Assembly: GCF_001463705.1 (NCBI RefSeq)
Contig: NZ_BBWH01000005.1
Location: 30,286 to 94,285, forward strand
Reading direction: 5' to 3'
From: Aureimonas sp. AU12
GTDB taxonomy: Bacteria > Pseudomonadota > Alphaproteobacteria > Rhizobiales > Rhizobiaceae
DNA length: 64,000 nucleotides
The notes under the pieces were generated by a model. That model worked only from the letters and a program-made list of their open reading frames with translations. It was not told the DNA's origin and did no database searches. Positions 51,544-59,633 of the stretch are shown one piece after another. The stretch's first letter is position 1; each line of letters starts with the position of its first letter. A program made the translations under genes and the position numbers.

Positions 51544-53400
51544 TTAGACGCCCTCGCCGCCCGCGATCCCGTCGAACGCCTTCATGTCGATCAGCAGGCA
51601 CTTCATCGGCACGCCGGCAATGCGCAGGGTGTGGAACTTCGGTTCCATGTCGCGTACCACCACGTCCTTCGGCCCTTGCTTCAAGGCGCTGCCCCACACG
51701 CCGCCGTGCCACTTCGTGTCCTGGAAGATCCGCGCCAGCGCCGGCAGCTTCTTGTATGGGATTGCCAGCGAGCCCCACTCGCCGGGATCGCCTTCCTTTC
51801 GCAGGCCGAGCCCGGCGGCCGCCAGGCGGTGCTTCGCCTGGTCGAGATCGATCCCCTTCCGCCGATAGTCGTCCATGACGCTGCCGACGGTGATGCGCTC
51901 GCCGCTGCGCCATGCCTCGATCGGCGACGCAAGCACGTGCTCAAGGCATTCCTGCCAGTTGTCGGTCTGCTCCGAACGCTCCGAGGCCGTCAGGCCGGCA
52001 ATGATGTCGCCGGCGCGCAGCATCTCCGTCACGTCGATCCCCATTTCGTCCATCACCACCGGGCCCACGAGCAGCTCGGCCGCCGCGAGCAAGGTCCCAT
52101 AAGTGGCCTGCGCTCGAGCATCGAGCCCGGCATCGTGCAGCGCCTTCTTCCAGCGGGGCAGGATCTCACTCTGAAACGCATTCCAGCCGTCCATGATCTG
52201 CCGCAGGATCATCCGGCCGTCCTCGTCCCGCACGACGATGTCGCTGGCCTTCCGGCTCTTGTCGAGGCGCGCGAGGTTGAGGATCGGCATGCGGCTTCGA
52301 TCCTGCGTCTCCAAGGGCGGGGGGTTGATGGCGCTCATGAGGAAGCTGTTTCGCGCCTGGAACATGACGCCCTCGTGGTCGGCGCCGCCCCGGTTCATAT
52401 AGCCGCCGCTGGCCGCCAGGCGCGCCAGCTCGACGATCGTCATGGCGCGATTGGACCCCGCCTTGTTCTCGAGCTCGTCGACCATGACGGGCAGACAGTC
52501 GTTGCGCACCCGCTGATAGATGCCGGCCTGCGTCGTGTCCGTGGTGTCGAGGAGCGCCTTGCCGAGCGTGCGCTTGATCAGCCCTTGCAGGGTGGACTTG
52601 CCGACGCCGGCGCCGCCCGTGGTGAAGATCACCGGCCGCCATTCCAGCGCGCCGCCCATGAGACCTGTCGCCATCCAGCCGAGAATGAAGAGCGCATCGA
52701 GCGAGTTCTCGAACGACCAGGTCTTCAGACTGCCGAGGATCGTCGCCGCCGGCGAACTCTCATGGTCGACCGGCTCCGCCCAGGGCTGCAGCACGTCGGG
52801 CTTCATCTCGTAGAAGTGGCCGTCATATTCCGATGGCCGCGCCGCCTCGAGCTTCTTGCCGTTGACCAGCCAAAGGAAGGAACCGGAGTTCCACACGAAC
52901 CGGTCGCCGCGATCGCGCCAGCCGCCTCGGCCGCGGACATTGTCCTGCGGGTCGAAGATCCCGCGCCGGCGGCCCTCGTTGATCAGCGCATTGCGCGCGC
53001 GATCGCGCTCGAGGCGCTTCACCACCGGGTCCGTCGGATTGCCCTCGGCATCCTTGCCGGCGGGGCCAAAGCCCGGCCACGCCCACAGGGCATAGGAAAT
53101 GTAAGGCGCGAACAGGTTCTCGATCTCGCCGTTGGTCCACCGCTCGATCGCGGTAAGCTGCCCGGCCGCCGATCGGCAATAGGTCACGGTGCCGTTGTAG
53201 CCGAGCACCTGGACGGGACAGCCGGGCGGCATGCCGTCCCAAGGCGCGCCCTCCCACTTGCCGGGCTTGCAGCCGAACCGCTCGAGGTTCGGATCCTTCA
53301 GCAGCTCCGGGTCGAGCTTTGCCTCCTCGAGCGCGCGGTTGGCGTCGACGAAGGCGGCTCGCACGTTGCTGATGCCGCGCTTGGAGGGCTGCTTGGTCAT
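51544..53400 (-). CDS. P-loop replication protein (SF3/helicase-like)
   Basis: 618-aa protein. The Walker A motif is GGAGVGKST at residues 262-270, with a Walker-B-like CLPVMVDELE near 305-314 and a sensor-like region ARNSFLMSAINPPPL. The N-terminal part has conserved Trp/Gly/Pro blocks (FVWNSGSFLWLVNGKKL). This is the form of phage/plasmid replication ATPases with a D5/SF3-like core. It is the last gene of the leftward early module. A terminator (53422-53458) precedes its start, so it may have its own promoter or depend on read-through. Confidence 0.75.
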   Translation of the reverse strand: MTKQPSKRGISNVRAAFVDANRALEEAKLDPELLKDPNLERFGCKPGKWEGAPWDGMPPGCPVQVLGYNGTVTYCRSAAGQLTAIERWTNGEIENLFAPYISYALWAWPGFGPAGKDAEGNPTDPVVKRLERDRARNALINEGRRRGIFDPQDNVRGRGGWRDRGDRFVWNSGSFLWLVNGKKLEAARPSEYDGHFYEMKPDVLQPWAEPVDHESSPAATILGSLKTWSFENSLDALFILGWMATGLMGGALEWRPVIFTTGGAGVGKSTLQGLIKRTLGKALLDTTDTTQAGIYQRVRNDCLPVMVDELENKAGSNRAMTIVELARLAASGGYMNRGGADHEGVMFQARNSFLMSAINPPPLETQDRSRMPILNLARLDKSRKASDIVVRDEDGRMILRQIMDGWNAFQSEILPRWKKALHDAGLDARAQATYGTLLAAAELLVGPVVMDEMGIDVTEMLRAGDIIAGLTASERSEQTDNWQECLEHVLASPIEAWRSGERITVGSVMDDYRRKGIDLDQAKHRLAAAGLGLRKEGDPGEWGSLAIPYKKLPALARIFQDTKWHGGVWGSALKQGPKDVVVRDMEPKFHTLRIAGVPMKCLLIDMKAFDGIAGGEGV

Positions 53401-53421
53401 GTCGATCCAGGATGCAGGAAC

Positions 53422-53458
53422 AAAAAAGGCGGCGCCACGCGAAACGAGAGACGCCGCC
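53422..53458 (-). terminator. Factor-independent terminator after the GapR-like gene
   Basis: On the - strand, stem GGCGGCG / CGCCGCC is followed by six Ts (53427-53422). It lies 43 bp past the GapR-like stop. A second hairpin (CCCGGCCG / CGGCCGGG, 53465-53490) sits upstream of it. Confidence 0.75.
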
Positions 53459-53500
53459 AGTCAGCCCGGCCGGGGAGGAGATCGGCCGGGATTGGGTTCG

Positions 53501-53758
53501 TCAGGCCGGAGCGTCGGCCTCGTCCATGGCGCGCAGGTAGACATCGAGGAGCGTCTCGTGCTCGTCGATCTCGTCCTGGTCCTTCTTCCGCCGGGCGATG
53601 ATCTCGCGGAGGATCTTCACGTCGAAGCCCTCGGCCTTCGCCTCGGCAAAGACCTCTTTCCGGCCCTCCGCCAGCTCGGCGATCTCGCGGTCGAGGTTTT
53701 CGACGCGTTCGACGAACGACCGGATCCGGCCGCCGGCGATCCCCACCGTGTCCGACAT
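53501..53758 (-). CDS. GapR-like (DUF2312) nucleoid protein encoded by the phage
   Basis: 85-aa protein matching the DUF2312/GapR family: RIRSFVERVENLDREIAELAEGRKEVFAEAKAEGFDVKILREIIARRKKDQDEIDEHETLLDVYLRAM is, read in parts, the coiled-coil and helical core of GapR. The host GapR of Caulobacter binds overtwisted AT-rich DNA ahead of replication forks. The phage copy lacks the long disordered tails and may aid replication of the phage genome. Its ATG overlaps the acidic-protein stop codon. Confidence 0.8.
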   Translation of the reverse strand: MSDTVGIAGGRIRSFVERVENLDREIAELAEGRKEVFAEAKAEGFDVKILREIIARRKKDQDEIDEHETLLDVYLRAMDEADAPA

Positions 53759-54900
53759 CAGCGCGGCCCTCCGGCGGCTTCCGTCAGGGTGAAGGGCTCG
53801 TCGACCTCCTCGAGCGTCGTTTCGTCGATCGGAATGGTGCGGGCCACCCGTTCGGGCGTCTCGTCCTTCCACTCGGCTTTCATGCCGGCGTCGATCGTCA
53901 CGAGCACGTCGCGGAACGTCCGCCAGGCCAGCCGCTCCGCCAACGGCAAATCCGACCAAGGCCGCTCAAGCACAAGGTTGAGACCGCCATCGGACTGGAC
54001 GTGCCCGTACAGCGCCTCGGCCGGGGCGTCCGACCACTGCCGCACGAACGGCGCGGCATGGCCGACAAGGGCGAGGATCTGATTCGACGAGATCTCGTCG
54101 CTGAACCAGCTCGGGTCGTAAGACAGCGTTCCCGTGAAGCCGTCGTCGGAAAGCGCACCGAAGACCATACCGGCCGCCGAGTACGCGGCCACGATCGGCC
54201 GCGTCATCGCTTGCCTCGCGTCGTCGAGACGCCGATCGGCGGCTTCCTCGTCGGCGCTTACGCCATCGGCCGAGCCGTCGCCGTGATCCGCCGCCGCATC
54301 CTGCGCGGCCTCGGCGTTCCCCAATACGTCAGCGCCGCCGTCACCGTCGACCACCGGCGCACCGCCGGATCCAGCGGGATCACCATCTCCAGATGCTGGA
54401 CCCACCGCCTCCGGTTCCTCTGCGCCTCCCGCGCCATCATCCGCCGGCGCTTGGTCTCCATCGGTCGCCGAAACACCATCGGGTGCGTGTCCAGATAGAC
54501 GATCGGCGTCCGCATCGCCGCCGTCACCGCCGGCGGGAAGCTCATCCGCTCCGGTCTCGGCGTCACCCGCTTCACCACTCGTCGCCTGGTCGCCTTCGCC
54601 ATCCGTCAACGCCTCGATTTGGAGCTTGAGCGCGGCGGCCGCCTCCGGCCCTTCCGCCACCACGACGACATCGCCGCCGTGGTCGTGCAGCGGCAGAACG
54701 ACCGCGTCTTCTTCGGCAGGCTGGTCGGCGACCTCTTCGTCGGCCGCGTCGCCATCGCCACCGCTCGCCGTCAGCGCGGCCGTGCGCGCGGCGGCCGCTT
54801 CGTCGATCTTCTCCTGAATGGTCTCGTCGCCCCAGCGGCCGTCGACATCGATGCCGAGCGCCTCCGCCTCCTGGACCAGTGCCTTCGTCTGTCTCGCCAT
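53758..54900 (-). CDS. Very acidic protein with low-complexity centre
   Basis: 380-aa protein. Residues 1-40 include a basic start (MARQTKALVQEAEALGIDVDGRWGDE). Residues about 45-235 are almost all Ala, Gly, Asp and Glu (DADADRLSGHAPDG, PADDGAGGAEEPEAV), predicted disordered. Residues about 235-365 form a folded-looking domain (IVAAYSAAGMVFGALSDDGF, PFVRQWSDAPAEALYGHV). The extreme negative charge could mimic DNA or act as a chaperone for a DNA-binding protein. No domain is recognised. It is coupled to the GapR-like gene. Confidence 0.55.
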   Translation of the reverse strand: MARQTKALVQEAEALGIDVDGRWGDETIQEKIDEAAAARTAALTASGGDGDAADEEVADQPAEEDAVVLPLHDHGGDVVVVAEGPEAAAALKLQIEALTDGEGDQATSGEAGDAETGADELPAGGDGGDADADRLSGHAPDGVSATDGDQAPADDGAGGAEEPEAVGPASGDGDPAGSGGAPVVDGDGGADVLGNAEAAQDAAADHGDGSADGVSADEEAADRRLDDARQAMTRPIVAAYSAAGMVFGALSDDGFTGTLSYDPSWFSDEISSNQILALVGHAAPFVRQWSDAPAEALYGHVQSDGGLNLVLERPWSDLPLAERLAWRTFRDVLVTIDAGMKAEWKDETPERVARTIPIDETTLEEVDEPFTLTEAAGGPR

Positions 54901-54904
54901 CCCG

Positions 54905-56014
54905 CTACTCCGTCATGCCGTCGTTGAAGTCCTTGCCGATCGCCGAGCGCATGACCTCGACGGGCTTCTCGTGGCGTTGAAGTTGCTCCAACACCTGGTC
55001 GAACTGGCCGAGCGCGGTGCGGCTCTTCCAGTCGTTGTCGGCCGCGACGAACACGGCTGATATGCAAGGGAGAAAGACCGGCGCCGCGCCCATGTGCATC
55101 AGCGAGCCGGCGGCCCAGACGCGGGCCTCGGGGATCCCGATCGCCAGCGTGATCCCGTCCTCGACGCCTTCGCAGAGGATCAGCGGATGCGGCTCGCGCG
55201 CGACCTCGTGGACGCAGGCTTCCGGTCCCTTCGAGATCGCGATCACGCTGCCGAGACTGTCCCCGAACATCAGCTTGGGCTTCTCGACGGGCGCCTTCGT
55301 CGGCTGCGCCGGGTCGAGGAACGTGCAGTGAACCGCCGTCACCTGCCCCGTCGCCGAACGGAAGCCGGATACGATCGCCGGGAATTTCGGGCCGGGCGCC
55401 ACTTTCTGCCGGCGGCCGCCGCGCGTTTCCCATTGCGCACCGCTCCACCATTCCAGCGAGGGCGAGACGCGAAACGTCGTTGGGTCGAGCCGGCGCACCT
55501 GGTCGAGCGGGATCCCCCGGCCGTCCGCGAGATACCGCCGCGCCACGGCCGAGGCCGCGCTCTCTTCGAGGATCGAGGTCGCCCCGTCCCACAGCCGTTG
55601 CACGGCCTTCCGACGGTCGAGCGCCTTTTCGCGGGCCGCCTGCTCGGCCGAAACGCGGCGCTCCTCGTTCCGCTTGGTGAAGTCGGCACGCTGGCCGGCA
55701 GTCATCGAGCGCAGTCCGAGGAACTCGCGCGCCCATTCCATCGCGCCCTTGAAGTCGGTCGCCTGGCAGTAGGCCACGAGGCCGATCACGTCGCCCTTGT
55801 CGCCCGATCGCCAGTCGATCCACGCGCCGGGATCCCGATCGAGCGGAACCTTGAGCGTCGGATCCTTCGGATGCGTCGCCACGTCTCCCGTCACCGGGTT
55901 GTGCGCCACCCAAAACCGGCCCTCGCGGCGGCCATCGGGCAACAGCCGGCGGCACAGATCCTCGATCCGATCCTTCAGCGCCGTCTTGATCTCGTCCCGA
56001 TCGCCGCGCGCCAT
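54905..56014 (-). CDS. TOPRIM-domain DNA primase-like protein
   Basis: 369-aa protein. The TOPRIM acidic motifs are LILCEGVEDGITLAIGI (Glu) and VFVAADNDWK (Asp-x-Asp-type), followed by GKDFNDGM at the C-terminus, the pattern of phage TOPRIM primases. The N-terminal 120 residues carry WVAHNPVTGDVATHPKDPTLKVPLDRDPG, AYCQATDFKGAMEWAREFLGL as in primases of temperate phages. Zinc-finger cysteines are not obvious. It probably primes replication with the P-loop protein. Confidence 0.85.
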   Translation of the reverse strand: MARGDRDEIKTALKDRIEDLCRRLLPDGRREGRFWVAHNPVTGDVATHPKDPTLKVPLDRDPGAWIDWRSGDKGDVIGLVAYCQATDFKGAMEWAREFLGLRSMTAGQRADFTKRNEERRVSAEQAAREKALDRRKAVQRLWDGATSILEESAASAVARRYLADGRGIPLDQVRRLDPTTFRVSPSLEWWSGAQWETRGGRRQKVAPGPKFPAIVSGFRSATGQVTAVHCTFLDPAQPTKAPVEKPKLMFGDSLGSVIAISKGPEACVHEVAREPHPLILCEGVEDGITLAIGIPEARVWAAGSLMHMGAAPVFLPCISAVFVAADNDWKSRTALGQFDQVLEQLQRHEKPVEVMRSAIGKDFNDGMTE

Positions 56015-56015
56015 G

Positions 56016-56255
56016 TCAGTGGGCCTCGATGTCGGCGACGACCGTCACACCAGCGTTTGCCCGGCGCTCCCGCTCGACGATGTAAGCCCGCGCAGCCTCT
56101 TCCGTCGCGAAGGGAAGGTCATAGACGCAGTCGTGATAGGAGCCGGTCATGCGAAGCCAGCGCGGCCCCCGCAGGAACGCGAAGAGCCCGGCCTTGCCGA
56201 ACCACTCGACATAGAATTTGCCGTCGGCGTCGTCTCTCACGATCCGGTAGCGCAT
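56016..56255 (-). CDS. Small hypothetical protein (79 aa)
   Basis: Compact Trp/Phe-rich protein (KFYVEWFGKAGLFAFLRGPRWLRMTGSY, then CVYDLPFATEEAARAYIVERERR). The C-terminal half resembles an amphipathic helix. No domain is recognised. It overlaps the HTH gene by TGATG and is 1 bp from the primase start. Part of the early operon. Confidence 0.6.
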   Translation of the reverse strand: MRYRIVRDDADGKFYVEWFGKAGLFAFLRGPRWLRMTGSYHDCVYDLPFATEEAARAYIVERERRANAGVTVVADIEAH

Positions 56256-56647
56256 CAGCTCGCCACCCCATCATCGAGGACGGCGTCCACCAGGTCGTCG
56301 GCAACAACCTTCTCGACGATCGCCTGAATGAGCTGTTGCGTGCTCATTCCACGCGCCGTCGCATGCCGGCGAACAAGCACCCGCTGGTGATACGGGAACA
56401 GCTCGTTGATCTCGTTCATCAACTGGACGGACATTCCAGACCGTGCGGCCGTGACGGTCGGCGCTGCCTGTCGCGGCGGCGCCTCACGCTTCTTGTCCGA
56501 GTATCCCTTCCACAGGAGGCTTGCGACGATCGTCTGGCGGACCCCGATCCGCGCCGCGATCTGCGCATTCGACAGCCCTTTCGCGCGCAAGGCGCGGCAG
56601 GCGTCGGAGCGCGACGCATAGCCGAGCGTTGGCTTGGAGGCCGGCAT
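56255..56647 (-). CDS. Helix-turn-helix DNA-binding protein (early operon)
   Basis: 130-aa protein. ASRSDACRALRAKGLSNAQIAARIGVRQTIVASLLWKGY contains a clear HTH (SNAQIAARIGVRQTIVASLL) like small transposase/repressor domains. The C-terminal half is helical (MSVQLMNEINELFPYHQRVLVRRHATARGM). Start chosen at MPASKPTLG because a longer reading is Arg/Gly-rich and atypical. Probably a regulator within the early operon; the stop codon overlaps the next gene's ATG. Confidence 0.7.
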   Translation of the reverse strand: MPASKPTLGYASRSDACRALRAKGLSNAQIAARIGVRQTIVASLLWKGYSDKKREAPPRQAAPTVTAARSGMSVQLMNEINELFPYHQRVLVRRHATARGMSTQQLIQAIVEKVVADDLVDAVLDDGVAS

Positions 56648-57123
56648 CAGTTCACCCCCGCGCATTCGGTGAACCAGGGCGCGCCATCCTCCACGTCGAA
56701 CCGCAACGCCACGTCGTTGGACCAATGGCGAGCCTCGACGAGATGCACGCCCGCCGACAGCCCTCTCTCGCGCACGAGTTCCCCAAGCGTATCCGCCAGC
56801 ACATCATGCTCGCCGGGCACCCACCACTGCGTCGCATCCGACGGCGCCACCCCATCCAGCGTGAAGGAGCCGTCGGCGTCGACCGTCACCGTGAACTCGC
56901 CACGCGTTTCGCTGTAGCTCCAGATCACCACATCGCCCGGCTCGAGCGGCATGGCTTGGGTCTCCGTCGCCGAAGGATCCGTCTCCCCAGCGTCGCGGAA
57001 GTCGTCGTCCACGAGGAACCACCGCCCCTCGCCGTCGCAGATCACGGCATGCGCCGGGTCTTCGACCTGGACCGGGCACACCTCATCGAGCCAATCGCCT
57101 GGGCACCACCAGCGTTTCGCCAT
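56647..57123 (-). CDS. Hypothetical acidic protein (158 aa)
   Basis: 158-aa protein rich in Asp/Glu/Trp (GDWLDEVCPVQVEDPAHAVI, DDDFRDAGETDPSATETQ). Mixed beta-type (DVVIWSYSETRGEFTVTVDADGSFTL) and helical (HDVLADTLGELVRERGLSAGVH) segments. No domain is recognised. The ATG overlaps the HTH-regulator stop (TGATG). Confidence 0.6.
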   Translation of the reverse strand: MAKRWWCPGDWLDEVCPVQVEDPAHAVICDGEGRWFLVDDDFRDAGETDPSATETQAMPLEPGDVVIWSYSETRGEFTVTVDADGSFTLDGVAPSDATQWWVPGEHDVLADTLGELVRERGLSAGVHLVEARHWSNDVALRFDVEDGAPWFTECAGVN

Positions 57124-57665
57124 CACCCCTCTCCTCTTAACATGCGCTCGAGCACGTCCATCGTGCGGTCGAGCTCGGGATCCTCGTGGCGCGCGTCCTC
57201 GACGGCGCCCATCGCGAGGCTGATCGCCGCCGGCGTCAGGCCGAGCGCGCGGGCAAGCTCGCTTTGCGGCAGATCGAGGCCCTGATTGACGAGCGCGATC
57301 GCGCGCTGGCGCAGCCGGGCGGCCGCCAGCCAGGCCGGATCGGCGGTGGCGCGGCGGCTCGGCGCATGGCGCAGCACTTCCGACGGCTCGACACCCTCGC
57401 GCTGGCAGATCAACGCCAGCGCGGCGTTGAACAGCGAGCCGACGAGCCGGGTCATGTCGTCTTGCGCGCCCTGAACGCGGCCGAGCCGGGCGAGAGCCGT
57501 GCGCAGCTTGCCGAGGGTCGAAGCGCGGGGCGTCCCGCGATCGCCGATAACGAGCCGGTCATAGTGACGAAGCGACATGCCGGCGGCCGATGCGAGCTGC
57601 TCGCGCGAGATCCCCGCCGCCAGCCGCTTCGCCTCGATCGCAAAGAGCGGAGACTGCGCGTTCAC
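57123..57665 (-). CDS. XRE-type protein with two helix-turn-helix segments
   Basis: 180-aa protein with two candidate HTH segments: SREQLASAAGMSLRHYDRLV near residue 20 and LPQSELARALGLTPAAISLAM near residue 130. The first resembles Cro/CI-like HTH. The linker is helical. It starts with GTG overlapping the next gene's TGA. Likely a phage transcription regulator of the early operon; nothing shows its target. Confidence 0.7.
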   Translation of the reverse strand: MNAQSPLFAIEAKRLAAGISREQLASAAGMSLRHYDRLVIGDRGTPRASTLGKLRTALARLGRVQGAQDDMTRLVGSLFNAALALICQREGVEPSEVLRHAPSRRATADPAWLAAARLRQRAIALVNQGLDLPQSELARALGLTPAAISLAMGAVEDARHEDPELDRTMDVLERMLRGEG

Positions 57666-58171
57666 TCGGCGGCATCCTTCACCGCGCGCTGATAGATCCC
57701 GGCCGCCGTCGTGTCCGGCCTAAGGCCGCCGCCGAGCGGGAGCCAACCGATGACGCGACCCATGCCAGGCGCGCGGCAATCGATGATGCAGTCTTGCGAC
57801 CAGTTCCAACCGACGAAGATCCATTCGTCCTGTTCGTCATGGTCGAAATGGTTGAAGCCGACCGTCCACGACTGCATGTCGTCCGTCATCGGCGACCAGC
57901 TATCGCAACCCTCGAAGTCGATCAGCAGCCGTACCATCGTCCCGTCACGCGGCGCTGTCTCCAACGATAGACCATGCGCAGGTGTCTCGACGGGAAGGAC
58001 GGGGCGAGCGGTAAGCGGGTCCTCGCCATTCATGAATTGCGTGTCGGTGATGTCGTGAAGGGCCGCATCGGCGCGCAGCGCATCGCGAACCCGCCGCAAG
58101 AATGAAGGCTTGGCGGCCGCCGCCAACCGCTCATGGTAGGCTTCGGTTGTCTCGTCTTTGCCGCGTGTCAT
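57662..58171 (-). CDS. Hypothetical protein (169 aa)
   Basis: 169-aa protein; the middle holds PVLPVETPAHGLSLETAPRDGTMVRLLIDF and FNHFDHDEQDEWIFVGWNWSQDCIID, and the N-terminus is charged and helical (DETTEAYHERLAAAAKPSFLRRVRDAL). No domain is recognised. 'WIFVGWN' and 'PRDGTMVRLLI' resemble small virion-independent phage proteins annotated as DUFs, but no confident match is made. The start was chosen at MTRGKDETTEAYH. Confidence 0.6.
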   Translation of the reverse strand: MTRGKDETTEAYHERLAAAAKPSFLRRVRDALRADAALHDITDTQFMNGEDPLTARPVLPVETPAHGLSLETAPRDGTMVRLLIDFEGCDSWSPMTDDMQSWTVGFNHFDHDEQDEWIFVGWNWSQDCIIDCRAPGMGRVIGWLPLGGGLRPDTTAAGIYQRAVKDAAE

Positions 58172-58173
58172 GG

Positions 58174-58428
58174 TCAGTGCTTCCCCTTCGTTGCGAGGTG
58201 CGCGCGCACGAGCGCGACAGTGAGCGGCCGATTGCCGGGGCCGGTGTCGAGGAGGGCTTTGCCGGCCTCGTATTCGACGAAGATCAAAGTGACGCCGCCG
58301 GCGCCGGCTCGGCGCCACTCGGCATTCGCGACCTCGACGAGCTCGGCCATGAAGGCTTTCGGGTTGGCGTGTTCCGCCCGCATCCCGTCCGCGATGCAGA
58401 TCCGTGAGGCAGTTGGCGCGTTCCCCAT
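58174..58428 (-). CDS. Hypothetical protein (84 aa)
   Basis: 84-aa alpha/beta-looking protein (PKAFMAELVEVANAEWRRAGAGGVTLIFVEYEAGKALLD). It ends 2 bp before the next gene's start and overlaps its upstream neighbour. No domain is recognised. Confidence 0.5.
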   Translation of the reverse strand: MGNAPTASRICIADGMRAEHANPKAFMAELVEVANAEWRRAGAGGVTLIFVEYEAGKALLDTGPGNRPLTVALVRAHLATKGKH

Positions 58429-58610
58429 CAGGCGACGCCGGCGCAAAGCGCGATCAGCAGCGCGGCCCCTGCGACGCCGAGAACGAGGCCCATCACGGCC
58501 ATCAGCCGGCAGGGGCCGGCCATGGTAATGCCGCACGCCCCGCTCATGATGAGCGAGACGGCAATGCCGAGTACGATCGACGCGCCGAGGGGCGAGAGAA
58601 CCACGATCAC
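58428..58610 (-). CDS. Small membrane protein (60 aa)
   Basis: 60-aa protein with two hydrophobic segments (SIVLGIAVSLIMSGACGI and MAVMGLVLGVAGAALLIALC) separated by a short loop. GTG start overlapping the next gene's TGA (GTGA). It is a possible inner-membrane protein of the early operon, for example an exclusion factor or holin-like protein, without support for either. Confidence 0.55.
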   Translation of the reverse strand: MIVVLSPLGASIVLGIAVSLIMSGACGITMAGPCRLMAVMGLVLGVAGAALLIALCAGVA

Positions 58611-58807
58611 GACGGCTCGAACTCCGCCGCCGGCACCGGATCCCGGTCGGTGTTGACGGTGACCACGAAGGACGGATCTCCGACATCGCGCGGCACCATC
58701 TCGAAGCGGAACGGCGCGAGATCCGTGACCGGCCGCCCGGTGAATGCCGCGACACCGCGCAGGGCGAGCACGGCCATTTCGTCGGCGGTGAAGGTGAAGA
58801 CGCGCAT
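58607..58807 (-). CDS. Hypothetical protein (66 aa)
   Basis: 66-aa protein starting MRVFTFTADEMAVLALRG; then FEMVPRDVGDPSFVVTVNTD. The start was set here because a longer reading adds an Arg/Gly-rich head. No domain is recognised. It is part of a chain of short overlapping genes. Confidence 0.5.
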   Translation of the reverse strand: MRVFTFTADEMAVLALRGVAAFTGRPVTDLAPFRFEMVPRDVGDPSFVVTVNTDRDPVPAAEFEPS

Positions 58808-59025
58808 CAGGCGGGCATCTCCGCCAGGACGACGACCGGCCAACCACGCTTGCGGGCGCATCGGATCGCCCAACGCAATTCAGCTGCCGGACTGTCGATC
58901 GACGCGAGAATGACGAAACGACCGCCAGCGATCTCGGACAGCGGGACCAATCCGGCCGTGTGGCTAAAGGGGACGTATTCGTCCGCCTCCAAGGTCTCAC
59001 CTTTATGGACAAACGAAACGCTCAT
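58807..59025 (-). CDS. Hypothetical protein (72 aa)
   Basis: 72-aa protein with an alternating strand/helix pattern (SEIAGGRFVILASIDSPAAELRWAIRCARKRGWPVVVLAEM), reminiscent of a small Rossmann-like or TIR-like unit but too short to assign. The stop codon overlaps the following gene's ATG by one base (TGATG). Confidence 0.5.
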   Translation of the reverse strand: MSVSFVHKGETLEADEYVPFSHTAGLVPLSEIAGGRFVILASIDSPAAELRWAIRCARKRGWPVVVLAEMPA

Positions 59026-59207
59026 GCCGGCACCCGCAGCGCCAGCGCGCTCGCCTGGTCGCGCAGCACCGCCCGCCGGTAGGCGTCGAGCGTAATGTCC
59101 CGCATCGCCAGGCGCAGCGCATGCTTGGTCATGGCGTCGCCGACATCGCGGCGCACGGCAAGCTCGGCAGCGTGGCGCCGGGCCACGTGGTCGGCGATCG
59201 ATTCCAT
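59022..59207 (-). CDS. Hypothetical protein (61 aa)
   Basis: 61-aa helical, Arg/Ala-rich protein (DHVARRHAAELAVRRDVGDAMTKHALRLAMRD). The ATG at 59207 was preferred to a GTG one codon upstream. The TGA overlaps the next gene's ATG. No domain is recognised. Confidence 0.5.
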   Translation of the reverse strand: MESIADHVARRHAAELAVRRDVGDAMTKHALRLAMRDITLDAYRRAVLRDQASALALRVPA

Positions 59208-59210
59208 CAC

Positions 59211-59633
59211 TTACCCCCTTGGCGGTGACGGCCGGTCGAGCGTGCGATCGCTCTCCAGCTCTTGAAGAAAAGATTCCTGACGAGCGCGGCGATGCGTCTC
59301 GAATGGGCGAGGAGCCAGCTCCTGACGGATCGCCAGAGTGTCGGCATGAAGGGTCTCCCGGTGGGCGTCGGCGGCCGCAGCGGAGCGGTCCAGCGCCTCG
59401 CAGGCGAGCCGGAGAAGGCGGGCGTACTTGCCCGAAAGGTCGGTCATCTCGTGCGCGCGCTTGTGCAGGCGCAGGAGGTAGCTTTCGGGAACGCCGGTTT
59501 GCTTGGCGACGCGGTAGCGCACGGCGCTATCGCGATCGCCGAGGCCGCGATGGTTCGCCTTGTGCAGGCGGGCCGCGTCGCGCTTGGCTTCGGCCACGGC
59601 GGGTTCGAGGGAAGGATCGAGGCACAGGCTCAT
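59211..59633 (-). CDS. Hypothetical helical protein (140 aa)
   Basis: 140-aa protein, mostly charged helix (PAVAEAKRDAARLHKANHRG, KYARLLRLACEALDRSAAAADAHRETLH). The start at 59633 (MSLCLDPSLEP) was chosen because it overlaps the repressor stop codon as ATGA, the pattern used throughout this operon; the longer reading would overlap the repressor gene by 58 bp. No domain is recognised. Confidence 0.55.
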   Translation of the reverse strand: MSLCLDPSLEPAVAEAKRDAARLHKANHRGLGDRDSAVRYRVAKQTGVPESYLLRLHKRAHEMTDLSGKYARLLRLACEALDRSAAAADAHRETLHADTLAIRQELAPRPFETHRRARQESFLQELESDRTLDRPSPPRG

